64,000 nt of DNA from Apostichopus japonicus. Taxonomy: Eukaryota > Echinodermata > Holothuroidea > Aspidochirotida > Stichopodidae. The stretch covers positions 41,544,611 to 41,608,610 of the forward strand of contig NC_092576.1 of assembly GCF_037975245.1 (NCBI RefSeq), given 5' to 3'. Position numbers and translations under genes: made by a program. The number at the start of each line of letters is the position of its first letter. Position 1 is the first letter of the stretch. The notes beneath the pieces are model-generated. The model searched no databases and was not told the DNA's origin. It saw only the letters and a list, made by a program, of their open reading frames with translations. Of the stretch, positions 27,101 through 52,405 are shown in pieces.

Positions 27101-30100
27101 TTATCAGAAGCTTGTTCCTACACCACTCATTTAGTCACGTGGTTGAGGGTGACGTCATCCTACAATCAGGTCTACGGCTACCAAGACTGTCATCAGTATA
27201 TATAATGTGCATAGAAACAGAGGGCGGCAGAGAAATGACACAACAAGAGATTGTTGATATAATGATGTATGTACAACAGTCACACACACTAGTAAGACTA
27301 TCGTAAGTATACTAGTATATGTGTCATATATCATAACTGAACGAATACTTACAGAGAAACCGTACCATGTTGCTTCAAAGTCCTTTGTTAGGATATCCTC
27401 AAACTCATTCCTTCGATATAATAATTGGGCTACGAATCAATCATCCAGTGTTCACACCATCCTGATCTAGATCGAAATCAGGCAGCTTAAACCGAGCACA
27501 GGTCAGCCTTCAACACGTGGTTTCGAACCAAATTATGCTGCAAAGTAACGCCACTGGAATAAGACTTATAGGAACCTCAGTATTTGCGTACAATATGTAT
27601 ATCAACAGCGTCCAGAATGAAATTCTTCAAAAACTGTCCACTTTCTTTTCCTTATTGGAATGGTGACCTAAAATGTAAGCTCTTAATGTGTTTTATTATT
27701 ATGCGAGTATAAAGTAGTAAATAACAGAAAATACCAAACTCAACGCAGAAAGCCTCGTTAATGGGGGAACAATACTGCTTTCTTAACTGTTCACATATTT
27801 GTAGTACACATATTTGTGCCTACAGTAATGACCTTTATCATGTCATTCATTTACGACTTCATTGAATAAAAATACCTTAAATTTCCCCGCCCTAATCCCG
27901 TTACATGTCGCCATATTAGAAGAGAGGGAGGCAGACAATTTGCGAAGTCATACATGCACCTGAGACAGTTTCTGAAAACGCGTTGCCAACTTAAATATTC
28001 ATATACAAAATGATAAACACCTTCAAAATTCGAGTAAATGTAAAATATTTATCTAATTTCGAATGATAGATGCATACGTAGGCAAAATGTAATTTTTACA
28101 TTACATTTTCGAAAAGCTGTATTTGCAAAATGACTCTCAACACATCCGAACAGTGAATTACATTGTATTCATTTGAATTCTAGACTTCGGCTTAATCACT
28201 TTCGTCTGAATATTACGTTTTTGGTTTATCCCACCTCATGTCGGGGTGATGCAGTTAATTCTAGGCAGTGATTGCCTGGGTTAATGTGTGCCTAAGTCAT
28301 ATTGAATTGCTCGAATGAACGTTACCTTTAACGACCTTTATACACAGTGTTACAGTATGTTGAGCAGTGTTACTATTACTAAGTTAATTACTTGTTACCG
28401 GTACTTCGGTTGTAACGGACATTGAACGATATTAAATATAAGCCTAGGTTACATCTCGTCTGTAAGCATAACTGAAAATCGAACGCATTTGGTCCGTAAG
28501 ATGGGTCCATGATGACTTGAGGCAGTTTCTTAAGATTTCAGATTAATATTGTCCAATTCAACCGCTGTATTAGTTTAAAAATCCGTGATAGATTAGTAGT
28601 TTCATCATATACCGTAAATGAACTTTTTTGTGTGTGCAGCGGTACTACGAGGGAATCTGCATAGTGGTAAGTCTGACTCTGCCGAGGTGCATGTGCGAAG
28701 TCATAGAAACGTTGCACCGTGGGTAATTCACACAAACATGGCCTCTTGAAGAGAGTGTGGTTGGGATTTAATGGGAAACTCATTTACGGAATGACATATG
28801 TATAAAAAATGTCCAAAACAATATAAGCATGTCCACAATAATATGACCATGTCCAAATTTATATAAACAAGACGAAACTAATCCAAGAGTGTCCAAAAAA
28901 ATAGGAGCGTGTCTAAAATAATATAAGACACGTTTTAAAAATACATTATGTCGGCATCAGTTTGTTGAGAGTGATTTTACTTGATTGTGAATAAACAGAA
29001 ACAAATTCGAGTTTTCTTCTCACCATTAATTATTTACAGGGTTTAGGGATACATTTAGTATAAAGTTATATGAAATTGTTTAAATTTGTTCATTCTCACA
29101 TCCTTTTGTTATCTTGCTGTATTTTCTCATTATCTTTTAGTTTCTACAACTGTCTACTACCTAGAACAATTCCAGTCCGATCTATTCCTTCGGCTTGGAT
29201 TTCAAAGGATATCAAAGGTATCGCCCATAAAACAAACCTTAAATTGATTGATAGATCGGTTTAAATAATTCTACAGTATAGTACATGTCGTTGTTATTTT
29301 TTTTCCAGTATTGGCTTTATGCGATGAAAAGATTTATATTACGGGAGTCGTAATATAATATCGTAATATAATCGATCCGTCCCGTCCCGTCCTGTCCCGT
29401 CCGCCCGCCCGTCCTTCCATCCATCCATCCATATATGTAATTTATGTCAGTATATATGTCATACAACTTGTTAGACATATATTATCTATATACATATTTA
29501 TATATTTATATTTAAATTATCAGTTTAAAGCTTCTCCCTTCTTCTTGTTTGTAGTTAAGTGGTCTCCATGTGGATTTGATGATAGCGAATACGTTCTTGA
29601 TCTTCGAAAAGGTGCTTGGTTGGTGAGTTTCTGAACAATGTCATTCAATCGTTGGTTCCTTCCCACTAGGAATAGATGCATAATATAATCTAGTAGCTAG
29701 CAGCATATATACTGACGTAGTAACATGCAAATAATACTGGTATACGTTCCCTTCAAATTAAGTAAACTATTGAAAGTTCCAAAATCCGTCAGAAATTGAA
29801 ATAAAAAAGATGAACCAATTGGTAACTTTTGATATTCAATGTTAAAAGAACGGCATGTTTATTTCACTTATAGAAATTCATTGCTTTTTTAGCTAAATTT
29901 ACTTTGTAATTTAAAACATATTATAATATAAGTGCTAACAGCTCTTAACTGAACAATGTCACTGGTGTAACTAAATGTTTCAATGGTTGAAACCTTAATG
30001 TATTTTTTAGTCAGAATGAACATACTGACACAGAGCCACGAAAAGAAACAGAACTGATCAATTACATCTTGTGGAAATGAAATTGTCATTACTTACTGCT

Positions 30101-33100
30101 TTGACTTCATTCTAATTGTTTGATATGACTTCATTTCTTATATCATTTATTGCAGAAAGAAACCGTTGTTAATTTTGTTCTCTAATACGTCACGATGCGA
30201 TAAACCCGAATAATAAATATGGCTCAAACTCAGTTTAGAATGACATCTGCTTAAACAGCTTCATAGAACACAAGACAGAACATTAAACACGTTGTTTATG
30301 AAAAAGACCAAATATCACCCGAAATAAGTACATTTAATTTCTAGGATTAATAAATGAAGTATAAAGTCACATCATTCCTCTTCTAGACTTATCATAGCAA
30401 GTTTCTTACAAGTAACAGTATGTTATCATTTATTCTGCTTCTGAATGATAGAATGACCAAATGCATATTAGCACAACGTATAACAAGGTAAACATTACGG
30501 ATATTTTTTAGTCGGTTTGATATAGAATCAAATAACTCGATTACAATAAATTACAACTATTGGAGAAATTTAAACTATATTAATTAATACTCTATCACAT
30601 TGAACATCTTTAACTGAGAAATTATACTTTATATTAAAACGGAACAAGCCCTAGTCTAATACTTTTGTTTGATTTTTTTAAATCTTTAATGAGTTGTTAT
30701 TCGGAATTATTCGTAGAAATCACGTAATATATTGTATTCGGTTTAAACACAGAGTACCGATGGATTAGAAAATTATTGCCCATGAAGATTAAACAATGTT
30801 CTGCATTCTAAAATAATTGACTCTACCAATGTCCTAATTTTTCGTGTCCTGGAACAAAAACCATACTTTTTGCTCTTTGGTTTCGTTTGTCTGTAGTTGG
30901 TGGTTTTAAGATGTTAGGTAGAAAACAAGAACACCTCTTTCTAAGAAGAGTGAGAGACTTAATATTTATATTTTAGACCAGTGGCAGATATTTAGTAAGA
31001 TTTATGGTTATAATAATGACTTATGATGACAAAAATGTAAGTGAAATAACAATAAGCTTAATACTTTTTGTAAGGATGGACATTTTTTCTTTAAACAGAT
31101 GCATTATCTCAGCTTTGTTGAAAATAACAAAGCATAGTGGGATAAAGGTTGTACCAGATGGATATATTTAGACTATGAAGGAGCATATTTTTACAATGCA
31201 GGTTAATTGAACTATAATTTCAGTGTTCCTCATGTCCAGCTGGTCTTATTAAGTATATACGGTTTTGTACTGGGAAATTTCTATACGCAAAATGAGTCAA
31301 GACATGTACGTCCCTCAACATTGCCCATGGGCATGATCATGCACAAACGGCTCATCTCTAATTCTTTGAGTACAATCCATCTTTCATACAAGTGTAAAGA
31401 TAACATATGTATGCTTTAAGAATTGACTAACACGTTGCTTTAATGATGGCATTTATCAATAATAACGAACGAACAGTAGGCCGCTACTAATTTTTCTTAC
31501 TAGGCCTTGACCTGAAATCACTTAGAATATTATAATAGAATGTATAGTTCGTCAAATGCACACATTTTAAAGTACTTAATTTGTAAGTGATCAAAACGGC
31601 TGTCTTTTCTCTTTACATCAGCACAATGATGTCCATTTGACCGTTTTTGAGTACTACGTACAAGTAAGTATTACAAGTATATCACAGTATAGTGTTACCA
31701 TTTCATACAAATCTCTTAAAGCTAACGGCTCGAATCCAAACGGAAGTGTAGCAGAACTTTTACTGAAGAATACACCAGTGCATGTCTGAATAACGTACCT
31801 ACTAATGGTTAAATAACCATGTGCTAGTAATATGAAACTATACCTTCACTACCTTAGTCACAGAACTGATGATATATATTACGGTATAAATATTTAGAAT
31901 GTTGTGTGGATGAAAGAGTTTACTTGTCTTTGAAACCAGATAAATATGTACCAATATTACAATTATTATTTTACAACATCAACTTGAAGATGAGTGCCGT
32001 TAGATCAAGGAGTTGGTCATACACAATACTCTCATCATATACAATGGTTCTGTGATTGGCTCATATGCAACAACATGACTGATAGGAATCAATCATAGTT
32101 CCAGCCTGGATTATCAGTTATTCTTGTAACCTTCGCTTACTGACTCAAATCACCTTCTTAACCCCTATTTCCTTGTGTTTTGCAGCAAAATTTAACCTAA
32201 ACATCGTATTATTAAAGTTTCAAATCACGTTTATTTTTTTTCAGGATAACATAATTGTATAGCGTTTACTACTTTTAAATTGAAATGTATTTGCAAGCAA
32301 ACATTTGCAAGGACAACTATTAGAGCATAACTTCAAGTACAAATAATCGAAAACATGTACTAAACATATAAAGGAAGACACTTTAATAACTACGGTTCAC
32401 AAATGCTAGTAGATGTTCAATGGAATTGCGATGTATATTCACAACGACGGTAGCAGAAAGTGAATATAAATTTGTAATATGGAGGCTCTACGCAGAGGGT
32501 TAAAATTAAGAGGCGAGAAACATTCAAATTAACAACGACATTACCATATTTATCTGAGCTTTGATGTGAAAATCATATGATTATATCTGGCAACATAATT
32601 TAGTCTATCATCCTTACAGTGAATATAAGTCAATCCCTGCATCGATATACACTATGCTATATGAACAATCAAATGTAATTCAGCACATCTCTATCTAAAT
32701 ATTATCTCAAAAGTAACTAAGAAAGCTTTCACTATTATTAGCTTTCTATCCGGTAATTTGTAAAATGTCTATTCTATCTTGTTTCAGGTGAACAGATACC
32801 GAGACAAATATGCGGTAGGCTTCAAGTAATTTGTGCTTTCTTCTCTAATGAAGTAGTATTTTGCGTTTTAAATTTAATCAAATGATTAGAGCATGAACTG
32901 AAAGTTAAAAGAACTGCAAACATGCAGTTTACATTTGAGGGAAAAACTAATAATAACCACGACCAAAGAAGAGTAGTAGATGTTTAATGGAATTTTGATA
33001 TACATTCACAACGACTGTAGCAGAGAACATAATTTAGTCTCTCATTCCATACAGTGAATATAATTCAAATTCTGTTTTGATATACACTAGGCTATATTAA

Positions 33101-33494
33101 AAATCACTTGTATTTAGGCACATCTCCATGTAAATACTATCTAACAAGTATTCTAAGAAATCTTAAAAGGCTAATATATTTCCATACGGTAAGTTGTAAG
33201 GTGTCTATTCTATCTTCTTTTAGATAATAATAATGCTAAGAAATGCTGAGGTAGGTTTCAAGTGCTTCCGATTTACTTCTTTAATGAAGTATTTTTTGCG
33301 TTTACATTTAATCAAAGCAAATAATTAACCATGGATGAAATTAAATGTGAATGAGAGGTCCCAATAACGTATAAGATATAAAAACTCAGTGAGTAATTGC
33401 TGAGCGATGCAAAATATTTATGATGACAAATATCTGACATTATCTACAGAGAGACCAAATGAACAAGAACCGTACGACATCGGAAGGGAAGTGA
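17938..33494 (+). CDS. NLR-like gene: NACHT NTPase with two C-terminal cassettes
   Basis: Model of eleven coding exons, all phase-consistent: 17,938-18,124; 18,850-20,366 (NACHT); cassette 1: 22,685-22,890, 23,185-23,261, 25,544-25,599, 26,033-26,152; cassette 2: 27,097-27,302, 29,141-29,217, 29,555-29,622, 32,788-32,814, 33,450-33,494 with TGA. The predicted protein is about 861 aa. NACHT proteins are STAND NTPases that oligomerise on ligand sensing; NLR members act in cytosolic immunity. The start ATG 17,938 has an in-frame TGA at 17,923, and an acceptor (cacag) at 17,913 suggests a 5' UTR intron. No CARD, pyrin, Death or DED domain is visible; the first 62 residues are Ser-rich and probably disordered. 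In place of canonical leucine-rich repeats the protein ends in two related cassettes. A 27-nt alternative mini-exon at 33,224-33,250 is possible. No transcript evidence is available, so individual borders may shift. Confidence 0.8.
18850..20366 (+). CDS. NLR gene exon 2: NACHT domain
   Basis: One 1,517-nt exon encodes residues 63-568. Acceptor is cttcacag|AC; donor is AAT|GTAAGT at 20,367. Motifs by residue: Walker A GAGYGKST at 144-151, preceded by IIEA; Walker B and Mg-binding LLDGYDE at 222-228; sensor-1-like SLTTR at 255-259. The helical NACHT-associated region (GFDE, then a conserved P-F-VMFAHM stretch) follows, then a winged-helix-like region with FYHKLFCEYFASFAL near the C-terminal third. 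That last motif is typical of animal NACHT proteins just before the C-terminal repeats. All NTPase residues expected for activity are present. This is the most secure call in the window; it occurs once, as the exact copy starts 464 bp downstream of it. Confidence 0.95.
20399..22684. other. Long intron after the NACHT exon
   Basis: No coding exon was supported. It contains the left end of the exact duplication (20,830) and a G-rich tract at 21,908-21,927 with several G runs that could form a quadruplex. Confidence 0.5.
22685..26152 (+). CDS. NLR gene C-terminal cassette 1 (four exons)
   Basis: Exons 22,685-22,890 (206 nt), 23,185-23,261 (77 nt), 25,544-25,599 (56 nt) and 26,033-26,152 (120 nt) add 153 residues. 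Sizes 206 and 77 match the equivalent exons in every other cassette here. The first exon carries VDLYLFKSF, IVLRSGLSL and the acidic EGRELTEEDV segment. The second has a C-LP-x-IP motif, the third SYLDLHSGQW. The fourth ends in LLEKASSHN, directly comparable to LLDIASKCN at the end of the NACHT exon. The repeated unit therefore begins with that helix and continues into the next 206-nt exon. Possible relation to degenerate LRRs is inference. Confidence 0.75.
27097..33494 (+). CDS. NLR gene C-terminal cassette 2 and stop (five exons)
   Basis: Exons 27,097-27,302 (206 nt), 29,141-29,217 (77 nt), 29,555-29,622 (68 nt), 32,788-32,814 (27 nt) and 33,450-33,494 (TGA at 33,492) encode the last 140 residues. 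Order, size and phase match unit A, but the mini-exon is 27 nt here and 26 nt there; the terminal exon phase compensates (phase 0 here, phase 2 there). The C terminus RTTSEGK parallels RTASEGT in unit A. Compared with A, most codon differences are replacements. Confidence 0.78.
28806..28935. repeat. Minisatellite with a gtgtcc/atgtcc motif
   Basis: Six irregular copies of a ~20-22-bp unit, atgtccaaaacaatataagc and variants, lie in the intron between the first two exons of cassette 2. Some copies are decayed. The same array occurs at 60,382-60,511 in the exact copy. Confidence 0.7.
29381..29432. repeat. Simple repeats (cccgt)n, (ccg)n and (ccat)n
   Basis: Three successive pyrimidine-rich microsatellites between two exons of cassette 2. 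The identical array recurs at 60,957-61,008. Confidence 0.85.
32370..33265. repeat. Tandem intron duplication creating a second 27-nt mini-exon
   Basis: Sequence around 32,370-32,835 recurs, diverged, at about 32,940-33,265. Shared landmarks are tagtagatgttyaatggaatt, ttcacaacgac-gtagcagag, the ccatacggtaa / atccggtaatt stretch, ctattctatctt and an acceptor-exon-donor ending in GTAGG. The copied exon at 33,224-33,250 has AG and GT signals and is 27 nt in phase 0, like the one at 32,788-32,814. It could be spliced in addition or as an alternative. Confidence 0.6.
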
Positions 33495-36020
33495 TTTTCC
33501 GAAACTATACCAAGGATGTTGACAGGAAAATGCCAAAAACAACTGCAAACGGCCTTGCTTATTTCATGTTTTATTCAATCATATACATTCTGTTTCATCC
33601 TATCAATGAAAATATTATATATTATATATTATTATATATATATATATTAATGTACTATAATATCTAAACAAACAGTAAAGAAATAGGGTATTAAATGATA
33701 TAGCTGAAAATAATCCACGAAATGTATTCTTACCATATGTTATGCTCTCGGATCAGATGTTGCACTAAATTAAAAAAAAAAGTTAGGGATCGCAACTTGG
33801 CTCGATTAACGATCTTTCTTGCCTTCCTGCGTGGCATGACATAATGTAACTATGTACTTTATAAACAATTGCAATGAGTAACTATTTCGTTTATTTGCGA
33901 CGGTTTCAAACACCTTAAGGAACCTATATCTACAGTTTCTAAATACTCAAAGCTTCCCGAGTCAAACTCTGCCGTTGCGTGTGTATATAAGTATCACTAA
34001 TCACCGATAGTTCACATACCCATAGGAACATGTAAGACGATTTGCATTTATGTTTCTTGTTTTCGGTGATTGATTATTAGGACATCAACATCAACTCCAT
34101 ATTTTATAAAAGAGAAATGTTATATAAGTGCTCTTGCAATATCATGGACCTTCGTATTCCACAATCTAAGATTAAAATTCAACTTAAGAAACATTCCGTT
34201 ATGATTGTGTTTAAGAAACGTGAAGATTTAATAAGTAATTTAATGAGATTTAATGAGTAAGTAATGCATAGCGTTCCGTTGTAAAAAAAAAACTGCAGTT
34301 ATTTGGTGTTAATCACATGAACGTAGAAGGTTGAACAGTTCGCAAACTTCCATATTATTATTTGAAATCATACTTGAATAGTCAAAGCCATAGCTAAGAA
34401 CTGCACCTTCTTAGGATTTTCCTTATTTAATAGCATCAACATGTTCCTCAGATTCTCCTAAAACTAAATAACAAAAATGTTATGCCAATCATACAAAATA
34501 GGTGTTTGCATTAGTCTTCAGTTTTAATCATGTTGTCGGTAGTTGGCTCCCTGATAAGTTTTAATCTACGCTATCAGAATAGTATCTTCCTGCAATAAGT
34601 ACAAAGACTTGTCTTGGTCCTTGTGTAATGATAGGTAAGTATAACAAACTGTTAACTGCCAATCTGTGAACGCCCCCCCCCCCCCCCGCCGCAAGCTTTG
34701 TTCTGCTTCTATGTCCTGCATGATGGCTACAATCTTAGTTAGCCATTACACTCTTTTCACGAAATTTGTCTCATTCAATTCATATTCGCAACGTTACCAT
34801 AAAAATGAATTACATGTGTCAGTAAGCATGTATTTGAAACTTCTGTTATGTTTCTGAACTTTCAATTTTCTTGTACAGGACTTCAATACTAACAAATAAT
34901 ACATAATAATACAGAAAACAAATTTGTAAACCATCGTCGCTTGATTTGATTTCGTTAATTATCTGAAGCTTTAATCCTTTTTTAGATTCACAATGATGCA
35001 TTTATCAAAATCAAGTCTTTCTATGTTTTCGTTGTTGTTTTACGTTTTCGAGAATCAAATAAGTCCCTATTTGAGTATTTTAAACTGTTAAGAAACAAAC
35101 GTGTCTTGTCGTTTAATGAATGATGATGTTAAGGTATATTTAGCCATCGATACAGTGTCTTTGTTTTGCAGACAACACTGCTAACTTCAGTTATATAGTA
35201 CATGCACAATCATTTTACCTTAAGGGGCTTTAAAATTATTATAATAATGTTGCATTTTGTAATTCTTTAGAGACCCCAAATAGGGACTTATTTTTTGTAT
35301 TGCTCGTCGTTTGTTAAAAGTAATGAAGCAAAGTGTGATTGCTCTTGAAAATTAAGAAGAAACACAAAACTTTGAAATATTCTAATAGAGATGTATGTGA
35401 TGTATTGTTACTGTTTCTCTGGTTTTAGAATACCTTATTTATGTATGTTATGTTTATTGTACACAGTGGAATGGTATACACATATTAGTCTGCATGGCTT
35501 AACCTTAACTTGTAATGGAATAACCGGGCAGAACAATCTACGTGATTCAAGTCGCAAACTGTTCTCTATGGTAACAAAGTTTATATTTACACTATACCGT
35601 CAAATTACAGGTTATATAGACAGTTCTGCACACACCAAGACTTCAAGAGTGTACTTTTCAAGATTCTTTTCTGATAGAATTTATAAGAGACAAATGGAGA
35701 TTTGAGTGTGTTCAAAAACAGAATATCTAGGTTTTAATTATAATCAAAGTCATTGAATTATCAGCAAAGAAAGAAAGAAAAATAGTAGGGAATCACTGAT
35801 TTCCCATAATTGATATCAGTAACAAAATCGATTTACTTTTGATGATATTACTTGATGGTTTAAGTATACTTTCCAATGAGTTGGCTGTGTGAGTAATTAC
35901 AATAATGCGTACGTACTAATGAGAAATATACATTTTCATAATATGTATATACATTTTCAGAATCAGAATGCATTCAACTTGTTTCTTTTAGCAATGTAAC
36001 ATCATTTCATACTGTAACCG
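33495..36020. other. 3' flank of the NLR gene, no gene seen
   Basis: AT-rich DNA paralogous to 9,918-14,100, with a poly-C tract at about 34,672-34,687. A 104-codon open frame at 35,391-35,705 has no recognisable domain and no counterpart in unit A. Confidence 0.5.
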
Positions 36021-36950
36021 AAATTTACGTAGTAGTTTAACTTTACAGAGTTTTTTTGTACCATGTATTTACTGTTTTAAGCATAAAGTAATGTTGTAAT
36101 TCTTTGCTGGGAGATCTCAGTTATCCTTCTAAGTTGCTAACTATGACGTTAGCAATCGTGCACCTGGCCTTTATTCGATTAGTGGGGCTTTCCGGTCTCC
36201 GGAATAGTGGTGACCGGAACTCAGAGGCGGTGTTCTTTGAAGTAGTACATTCTCGAACGCGTAAACATAGGCCATCGGCCATTCAGGCCAATACTGAAGG
36301 AGCTGATGTTAACGTGCAGCGTGGCGCTCTTTGTCAAAATATCGTACAAGAAGTTGGTATATTTCTAATACCACGGCATCGTGTCGTAACTGTTCGTAGA
36401 CTTGTTAGTGCTCAAAATATTATTTAATATATTTGTGAGTCGTATGAATTGTTAGCCAACTGCGCTATTGTACTGAGGGAGATTACGCCCGGTTTTTTAG
36501 GAGTAACGTTATAGACCGATTGTCAACATTTACGTTACTCAGTAGCGCTCTGAACTGCGTAAAACTGTATGCACGTATGTAAAGATCAGTGCTTTGCTGT
36601 GAATGGTTTTATTTCAGTTAGTCCTAAGAAGCAACATTAGTGCAGTTGTCCTAGTTCAGCTTACATAAAGGAAGCTAGGTTAACTGATGCGCATTACGGC
36701 CATTTAGTCGGCCATTTACGCTGCGTTTGGCCCAGTGTTGGGGAATTGCGTTAACTGTAACGTTCTGCGTAATGCAATACTTTATGACCATTGCGTGCAA
36801 AAGAAGTCTTGAATAAACGGTACCACTGTTCCACGGGCACTTGAATATCTTCTCCATTGCTTTTTTTGTTGTTGTTGTCGAGTCTCTCTTTTGCCAACCC
36901 CAGCTTCAACAATTGCCACACTAGACAGGGAAGTGTCGTGACAATATTAT
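36020..36950. mobile_element. ~0.93-kb insertion in unit B, possible DNA-transposon remnant
   Basis: Flanks align with contiguous sequence in unit A (near 14,110-14,150), so this block was gained here or lost there. Its base composition is visibly less AT-rich than its surroundings. CAGTGTTGGGGAA at 36,733 is a terminus typical of many hAT non-autonomous elements, but no inverted partner was found nearby. A 107-codon frame at 36,104-36,427 has no recognised domain. Confidence 0.35.
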
Positions 36951-37199
36951 GACCAAAATGGTTTATATGCCAAAATGTAAGTAGGCATATCCCCTTTAAG
37001 CACTTCTTTGGCAGTTGCCGGATTGTTCATTCCCATGACATTATCTTCCCTTTAAAGTAATATGATGTTTGAGAAATGCACATAGAATATTTCACCACAT
37101 TAACATCTCAATCATCGGGTGAGCCAGTGACTATCAGACGTACGATAATACAATGTAATAACTGAACTATTTCCTTTGAAATCTTTAATATCGACCATG

Positions 37200-37670
37200 A
37201 TTTTACTTTAGAGAACCTTAAACGTGGCTTCAGTGTGCTTGTTAAGCGTATCCTTGGCCTTCTTTTCAACGAAAGTGTTAAGAAAAGAGATCTCTTTGTT
37301 TCGTAACTTTGACCTTCAACTTGCCTTGTTAGTATTTTAAACTGCGTTGGGCTTATAGGAAATTGTTTGTAGGAAATTGCGTTGGGCTTATAAGTCTATA
37401 GTCCTTGCAACAACAGACAAACGTTTTCCACGGGGAGTCTACCACACGGAAAATGACTTTGTGACGAGAGTTGTTCCACTCTGACGTTATCAATACGGAA
37501 TTTCAAGCATATTATGTAGTGGCTTACTGTGTATTTTGGTTACATTTTCCAAGCGAGCGGTTTCAGTCAAACAGAAAGCGGTTAGCTTAAAAATCGAATA
37601 TTAGAGAGTTTTGAGGTTACTGAATGATAAAAATTGTCTTTGATCCATGCCTTCGTTATTCCTTTACTCT
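37200..37670. other. ~0.47-kb block in unit B without counterpart in unit A
   Basis: Unit A passes directly from the tcgaccatga stretch (about 14,470) to the taacctaacgtagac stretch (about 14,575), whereas unit B carries extra DNA. On the minus strand 37,208-37,330 there is a short frame ending in a stop with a Lys/Thr-rich C terminus. I do not recognise it. Confidence 0.35.
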
Positions 37671-38752
37671 GCCTCTAATTAACCTAGCGTAGACAAAGGT
37701 TGATTTTTAAAGGCCTCACCAAAGTCATTTAAGCTACACACAAGACAATGCCCGGTATTAACCAATATTTTGTTGAATGAGATTATCGTATCAAGTGCTG
37801 TGCCTCTTCTCCACAATACTCAAAGTCCTTGCTACTCCACGTGTAGACTCATATGTGACCTCAGTATCTCTCTCTTGAGTATTCCCCTTCATCGGTACGT
37901 AAAGATCAAGTAGAGTGCTGTTTCGCATCGGAAATGTCTCTGTCATCTGTGCACCGGACACCTAAGGATGGAATATAAGTGTTTAAAAGTAAACTTCAAG
38001 ACTGTCATCTATACGCCAGGTAAAGACTGTCTTCATATACTCCCAACCTTCTATAACACCACCCCCCCCCCCCTAACATAATACTTCATATCATATACGT
38101 CGTATGCTCAATGAGAAGAAACTAGTTAAAGAATCAATTTTGTTTTACCTGTGTTAAGGAGGATTTTAAGGTGTCAATTGTTGGTCGCAAAGAAGGATTT
38201 GTTTCCCAACATGAAAGCAAGACATCATTCCTGATGATAGAAGTATATATAAAACTATTGAAGATTCATCTGATATCAACTGTCTTTGTTTATAAATACA
38301 CGTAAACAGATTATTGACTTCATAGTCTTTAGTCGCTAGCTTTTACGGAAAACCTTTTCTTATAAATTATTGTTTGACAGAAATCAAAGCTGAAACATAT
38401 GTCAGGGTTACAGATTTTCAGCTACATATTAGAGGAAAACAAATATGAGGGCAGAAAGTTCCCTAAAAAGAATAAAATACAAAATGGTCGCTGCGTACTG
38501 GAGACGGAAATGTTTTTCATTTAAACAAATGTAGTCTGCTTCGCAATACACAGTGGACTGTAACAGAGATCGAAGAGCGTTAACATTAGGCGATGTAATC
38601 GCATGCCACCGGATACGGACAATGACCCCATTCGGCTGTAGTGTGTCATATGATGTTAAGTCTCAACACCGTTGATTGATTGCTTCCAATGGAATTGCGT
38701 CGAGAAAAGTATCCGTACATTTACATTCGCTGGAATCATTTCAGTCACTCAC

Positions 38753-52405
<13,653 letters not shown>

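Larger units (their letters stand above)
20830..32424 (+). repeat. Exact long duplicate, copy 1 (matches 52,406-64,000)
   Basis: Every stretch compared is identical to the sequence 31,576 bases downstream, including homopolymer runs (the ten-T run at 22,375), introns, simple repeats and all matched reading frames. Similarity starts at t20,830 with tatatgatgtgtctgtgaag; bases before that differ (ctg versus tca). The match reaches the window end, so its true length is unknown. The start lies in the intron between the NACHT exon and cassette 1. Confidence 0.95.
26524..38666 (+). repeat. Diverged segmental duplicate 'unit B' (paralogue of 188-15,520)
   Basis: Unit B holds the last NLR cassette and about 5 kb of downstream DNA. 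The match to unit A begins at acaataatatga (26,525) in the intron before cassette 2 and ends near tctcaa at 38,661-38,666. Just beyond the right border the unrelated receptor gene starts (last visible exon 38,753). It contains insertions absent from A at about 36.02-36.95 kb and 37.20-37.67 kb. Confidence 0.85.

Noticed and set aside
28806-28935. CRISPR-like array
   Set aside because: Irregular short minisatellite without unique spacers, in a eukaryotic intron.
36104-36427. 107-codon plus-strand frame as a gene
   Set aside because: No recognisable domain or splice context, and it lies in a probable transposon insertion absent from the paralogous locus.
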